This document shows positions 5,448 to 8,048 of a stretch of 8,048 bases of DNA, one piece after another. The notes under the pieces are model-generated. The model searched no databases and had not been told where the DNA came from. It saw only the letters and a list, made by a program, of their open reading frames with translations. This DNA comes from Fimbriimonadaceae bacterium. GTDB taxonomy: Bacteria > Armatimonadota > Fimbriimonadia > Fimbriimonadales > Fimbriimonadaceae. Where the stretch lies: positions 1-8,048 of the forward strand of contig JADLGZ010000147.1 in the NCBI GenBank assembly GCA_020849075.1, written 5' to 3'. Within the stretch, counting starts at the first letter, position 1. Every line of letters begins with the position of its first letter. The translations under genes were made by a program, and so were the position numbers.

Positions 5448-7397
5448 CTATGCGGGGCCCGGTTCGAGGCGGGGTGGCTTCTGAGACAGAGGGGGGGTGA
5501 CGGCCTCAACAGAATCATCGGAAGCGTCTTCAGGATCAGACTTGGCGATCTTGGGGTCATTCTCGGGATCGATACCCATGATCTCCAAAAACTCGTTCCG
5601 AACGATAGTCTCGCGCTCGAGCAATACCTGAACGATCGTGTCCATCTTTTCACGGTTCTCTTCAAGCAACATCTTGGCTCGTGCATGCTGGCCGTCCACA
5701 ATCTGCCGGACTTCCTCGTCAATCATGCGAGCCACCTCTTCGCTGTAGTCGTGCTCATCATAAAAGTCACGACCCAAGAATGGATTTCGACTACCACGAC
5801 CCAGAACTAGAGTGCCTAGGCGGTCGCTCATCCCGTAATTGCACACCATCGCACGGGCGATGCGGGTTACCCTGTCTAAGTCACTCACCGCACCCGTCCA
5901 ACGTTCACCATAGACAACTTCCTCGGCAACAAGGCCGCCCAGTGCCATGGCAATGTCGTCCAGCAGTTCACTGCGGCTCACATGCAGCTTCTCCGTATCC
6001 GGTAAGGACCAGGTGAGACCAAGCGCCATTCCACGGGGGAGGATCGTGACTTTATGAACGGGATCACAATTCGGCAGCAGTTCGCCAACTATTGCGTGCC
6101 CTGCCTCATGGTAGGCGGTGATTTCACGATCCTTATCCAAGATTGTCCGGCTTCGGCGCGCTGCTCCGACCATAACGCGATCCAGCGATTCCTCAACCTC
6201 TTCCATGCTGATCTTGGTCTTGTTACGACGCGCGGTTAGCAAAGCTGACTCGTTCAAAGCGTTGGCAAGATCGGCCCCGGTAAACCCGGGTGTCCTTTTA
6301 GCGATCGTTTTCATATCCACGTCGCTATCAAATGGCTTACCCTTGCCGTGGATATTCAAAATCAGCTCGCGACCCTTGGCGTCCGGGGCATCCACCACGA
6401 TTTGCCGGTCAAATCGACCGGGCCGCAGAAGAGCGGGATCAAGCACATCAGGACGGTTGGTGGCCGCAATCATGATGACGCCCTGATTGGCATCAAATCC
6501 ATCCATCTCAACCAACAGCTGGTTCAACGTCTGCTCGCGCTCATCGTGACCGCCGCCGAGACCGGCTCCGCGTTGGCGACCAACGGCGTCAATCTCATCC
6601 ACGAAAATAAGGCAAGGGCGATGGGCCTTGGCGGTTTCGAACAAATCTCGCACACGTGCCGCACCAACGCCAACGAACATTTCAACGAAGTCCGAGCCAC
6701 TGATGTGATAAAACGGCACACCGGCTTCGCCGGCTACGGCTCGAGCCAGGTGGGTCTTTCCAACGCCTGGAGGCCCCGTTAGCAGAATGCCCTTCGGGAT
6801 CTTCGCGCCAAGGGCAACATACTTCTTCGTGTTCTTGAGGAAGTCCACGATTTCCATCAGTTCGGTCTTGGCTTCGTCAATGCCGGCAACGTCATCAAAC
6901 GTGATCTTGGGCCCATTCTCTCCGTGCCGGCGCGCTCGACTCCGCCCGAAGCTCATTGCCTGATTACCGCCTTGTTGGGCTGGCCGGTAGAACATGAAGT
7001 AGAAAATCAGGAACGGCGACAGGAGCAGAGCAAAGATCATTAGCCCGTTCATGACCATTGGGTTGACCCACGGGTCCGGAAAACTAAGTTCAACCCCATT
7101 CTTGGTCAGCTTATCCTGGATCTGGGCGCCTGCCATTCCGTCAGGCGAGATGTTGTTGATCTTGGCTTCGTACTTACCACCCGCTTTGGTCTCGCCCGTA
7201 ATCCGATTCCCGCTCCAAACCGCGGTCTTAATCTCGCCTTTCTCGACCCTTTCCATAAACTTGGAGTAGTCCAAAGTCACGATCTTTGGTTGACCAAAGT
7301 TTAGGGCGCCCCCTTGCGAACCCATGGAGTTCAGCAAAGCAAACACGCCAAGGGCGAGGAAGAGTGAAACTAGGATCGTACGTACGGATTTGTTCAA
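5448..7397 (-). CDS. ftsH: FtsH, ATP-dependent membrane zinc metalloprotease
   Basis: A 649-residue AAA+ protease that extracts and degrades membrane and some soluble proteins, working as a membrane-anchored hexamer. Domains in order: membrane helix 1 (about 6-23), a periplasmic-type domain (24-112), helix 2 (about 115-137), and the AAA+ module. Walker A is GPPGVGKT (208-215), pore loop MFVGVG (240-245), Walker B LIFVDEID (263-270), and the second region of homology ATNRPDVLDPALLRPGRFDR (312-331) has arginine fingers at 325 and 328. The zinc protease site is HEAGH (430-434), with Asp506 as likely third ligand. An acidic, proline-rich tail runs from about 605. The start is TTG at 7397, five bases after a GGAG ribosome site at 7403-7406. 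The frame is closed upstream by the TAG ending tilS, and no ATG or GTG is available in between. It lies 33 bases after tilS, with no room for a full independent promoter except within tilS. Confidence 0.98.
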   Translation of the reverse strand: MNKSVRTILVSLFLALGVFALLNSMGSQGGALNFGQPKIVTLDYSKFMERVEKGEIKTAVWSGNRITGETKAGGKYEAKINNISPDGMAGAQIQDKLTKNGVELSFPDPWVNPMVMNGLMIFALLLSPFLIFYFMFYRPAQQGGNQAMSFGRSRARRHGENGPKITFDDVAGIDEAKTELMEIVDFLKNTKKYVALGAKIPKGILLTGPPGVGKTHLARAVAGEAGVPFYHISGSDFVEMFVGVGAARVRDLFETAKAHRPCLIFVDEIDAVGRQRGAGLGGGHDEREQTLNQLLVEMDGFDANQGVIMIAATNRPDVLDPALLRPGRFDRQIVVDAPDAKGRELILNIHGKGKPFDSDVDMKTIAKRTPGFTGADLANALNESALLTARRNKTKISMEEVEESLDRVMVGAARRSRTILDKDREITAYHEAGHAIVGELLPNCDPVHKVTILPRGMALGLTWSLPDTEKLHVSRSELLDDIAMALGGLVAEEVVYGERWTGAVSDLDRVTRIARAMVCNYGMSDRLGTLVLGRGSRNPFLGRDFYDEHDYSEEVARMIDEEVRQIVDGQHARAKMLLEENREKMDTIVQVLLERETIVRNEFLEIMGIDPENDPKIAKSDPEDASDDSVEAVTPPLSQKPPRLEPGPA

Positions 7398-7430
7398 CAG
7401 GACTCCAACGAAGGGCTTACGCCATATAGA
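7398..7430 (-). promoter_or_regulatory. Short tilS-ftsH spacer with ribosome binding site for the TTG start
   Basis: This 33-base spacer contains GGAG (complement of 7403-7406), placed five bases before the TTG at 7395-7397. That site decides the ftsH start, since TTG is the only usual start codon in frame after the tilS stop. No hairpin or terminator is visible, which supports a shared tilS-ftsH transcript. Confidence 0.6.
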
Positions 7431-8048
7431 CTACGCTTCGGAGAGCGCGTCCGTTCGACTATTATGGGCATGTTCGGCCATAACCGGACCGAACTTGAAC
7501 CGAAGGATCTGCTTTGTTGTGTTGGAACACTTTGCCCGGTCAGCAATGCAGACCCCAGGAATCCACACGGGGCCAAGCAGATCACAGACAATGGGAAGGC
7601 GTCTTCTTGCTAGGCCTGTCAAGTGCTTTTCTTGCAGGAGATCGCTGATCAGTTTGGCCTTAGTCATCCCCAGAGATGCCATGCGTTCACCTTCCTTGGG
7701 GCTGCGGAAATAGAGGGTTCCCGACAGGCTATCCGCATCGAGCCCAACTTCCAGGTTATCAGAATCCTGAACTCTCTCAAGGCTCTTGAATACCGTGACC
7801 TGCCAGCCGAACGAATCCGCGATGGTTTCGCCGGGGATGGTCAATGAGTGGCGAAAAGGCTCAACCTCAACGAGCGAACGAAAGTGCAGTCTATCGCCAC
7901 ACCATTGGGCCGCAACCTGGCCCCCAGGAAGGGTTTCGCTTTCTCCCTCCCAGATGCGCACAGCGTTTGAGCGTTCTGTCTCCGCCCCTAGCGATGCAGC
8001 TGCGAGACGGATTGCACGGAGCCCGAGTACTCGAGGAAGTTCCTTGAA
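7431..8048 (-). CDS. tilS: TilS, tRNA(Ile)-lysidine synthetase (C-terminal part, 5' end outside window)
   Basis: The reading frame is open without a stop from 7433 to the window's right edge, giving about 205 C-terminal residues; the true start lies beyond base 8048. TilS adds lysine to C34 of the AUA-decoding tRNA-Ile, so the tRNA reads AUA instead of AUG. The visible part covers the linker (a V-L-G-L-R-A-I-R-L-A helix near the edge) and the TilS C-terminal domain. That domain shows FRSPKEGERMASLGMT, then KLISDLLQEK, then a basic LARRRLPIV and WIPGVCIADRAK, the classic R-x-x-x-x-G-D-R-x-x-x-x-G and tRNA-contacting pattern. About 18 residues trail beyond the last expected strand. The catalytic PP-loop ATPase domain (SGGxDS) is not in the window. 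A GTG at 7961 is internal. Its position just before ftsH matches Gram-positive gene order (tilS-hpt-ftsH), but hpt is absent. Confidence 0.93.
   Translation of the reverse strand, partial: FKELPRVLGLRAIRLAAASLGAETERSNAVRIWEGESETLPGGQVAAQWCGDRLHFRSLVEVEPFRHSLTIPGETIADSFGWQVTVFKSLERVQDSDNLEVGLDADSLSGTLYFRSPKEGERMASLGMTKAKLISDLLQEKHLTGLARRRLPIVCDLLGPVWIPGVCIADRAKCSNTTKQILRFKFGPVMAEHAHNSRTDALSEA

Noticed and set aside
6754..6777. Walker A reading GPPGVGKTH instead of the common GPPGTGKTL in FtsH
   Set aside because: The invariant G-K-T is intact and this variant is known in FtsH proteins of several phyla; not unusual.
7417..7425. A two-codon minus-strand ORF (ATG GCG TAA) just upstream of the ftsH start
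   Set aside because: It overlaps no ribosome site and such tiny frames arise often by chance; no evidence for a regulatory leader.

Overview
The window reads as an ordinary chromosomal segment of a free-living, flagellated bacterium, with moderately high GC as judged by eye. It holds eight genes in two opposed blocks. The mix is a flagellar export pair followed by a McsB-type (ATP:guanido phosphotransferase) protein, a tilS-ftsH junction as in Gram-positive genomes but without the usual hpt gene, and a YfhO-like membrane protein. This would fit a deep-branching lineage such as Armatimonadota (Fimbriimonadia) or a relative of the Firmicutes/Chloroflexi. That placement is a low-confidence inference; no rRNA or other phylogenetic marker is present.

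Left block, plus strand (1-2446): the 3' end of fliR, then flhB, then a 337-codon McsB/arginine-kinase-fold gene nine bases after flhB. A GC-rich hairpin at 2423-2442 closes the block. FliR and FlhB belong to the membrane export gate of the flagellar type III secretion apparatus. The McsB-like protein keeps most nucleotide-binding arginines and the NEEDH motif. It has lost the family's active-site cysteine (Ser166) and the second catalytic glutamate (Arg214), so it may be a pseudokinase or have changed function. This is the most interesting observation in the window.

Middle (2447-3146): a short intergenic region with nested inverted repeats and a TATGAT box leads into a stand-alone ECF-type sigma factor. 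No anti-sigma gene lies beside it. Its stop codon is only four bases from the stop of the convergent gene.

Right block, minus strand (3151-8048, transcribed right to left): the 3' part of tilS (tRNA-Ile lysidine synthetase, running off the window), ftsH (membrane AAA+ zinc protease, TTG start), a small three-repeat TPR protein, and a multi-pass YfhO-like putative GT-C glycosyltransferase. Gaps of 33, 63 and 2 bases suggest one operon. The first two genes are housekeeping (tRNA decoding, membrane protein quality control). The last two are of unknown specific function and probably translationally coupled.

No tRNA, rRNA, CRISPR array, insertion sequence or long repeat was seen. No clearly new multi-gene system is evident; the second-look items are the degenerate McsB-like gene in the flagellar operon and the symmetrical promoter region of the sigma factor.
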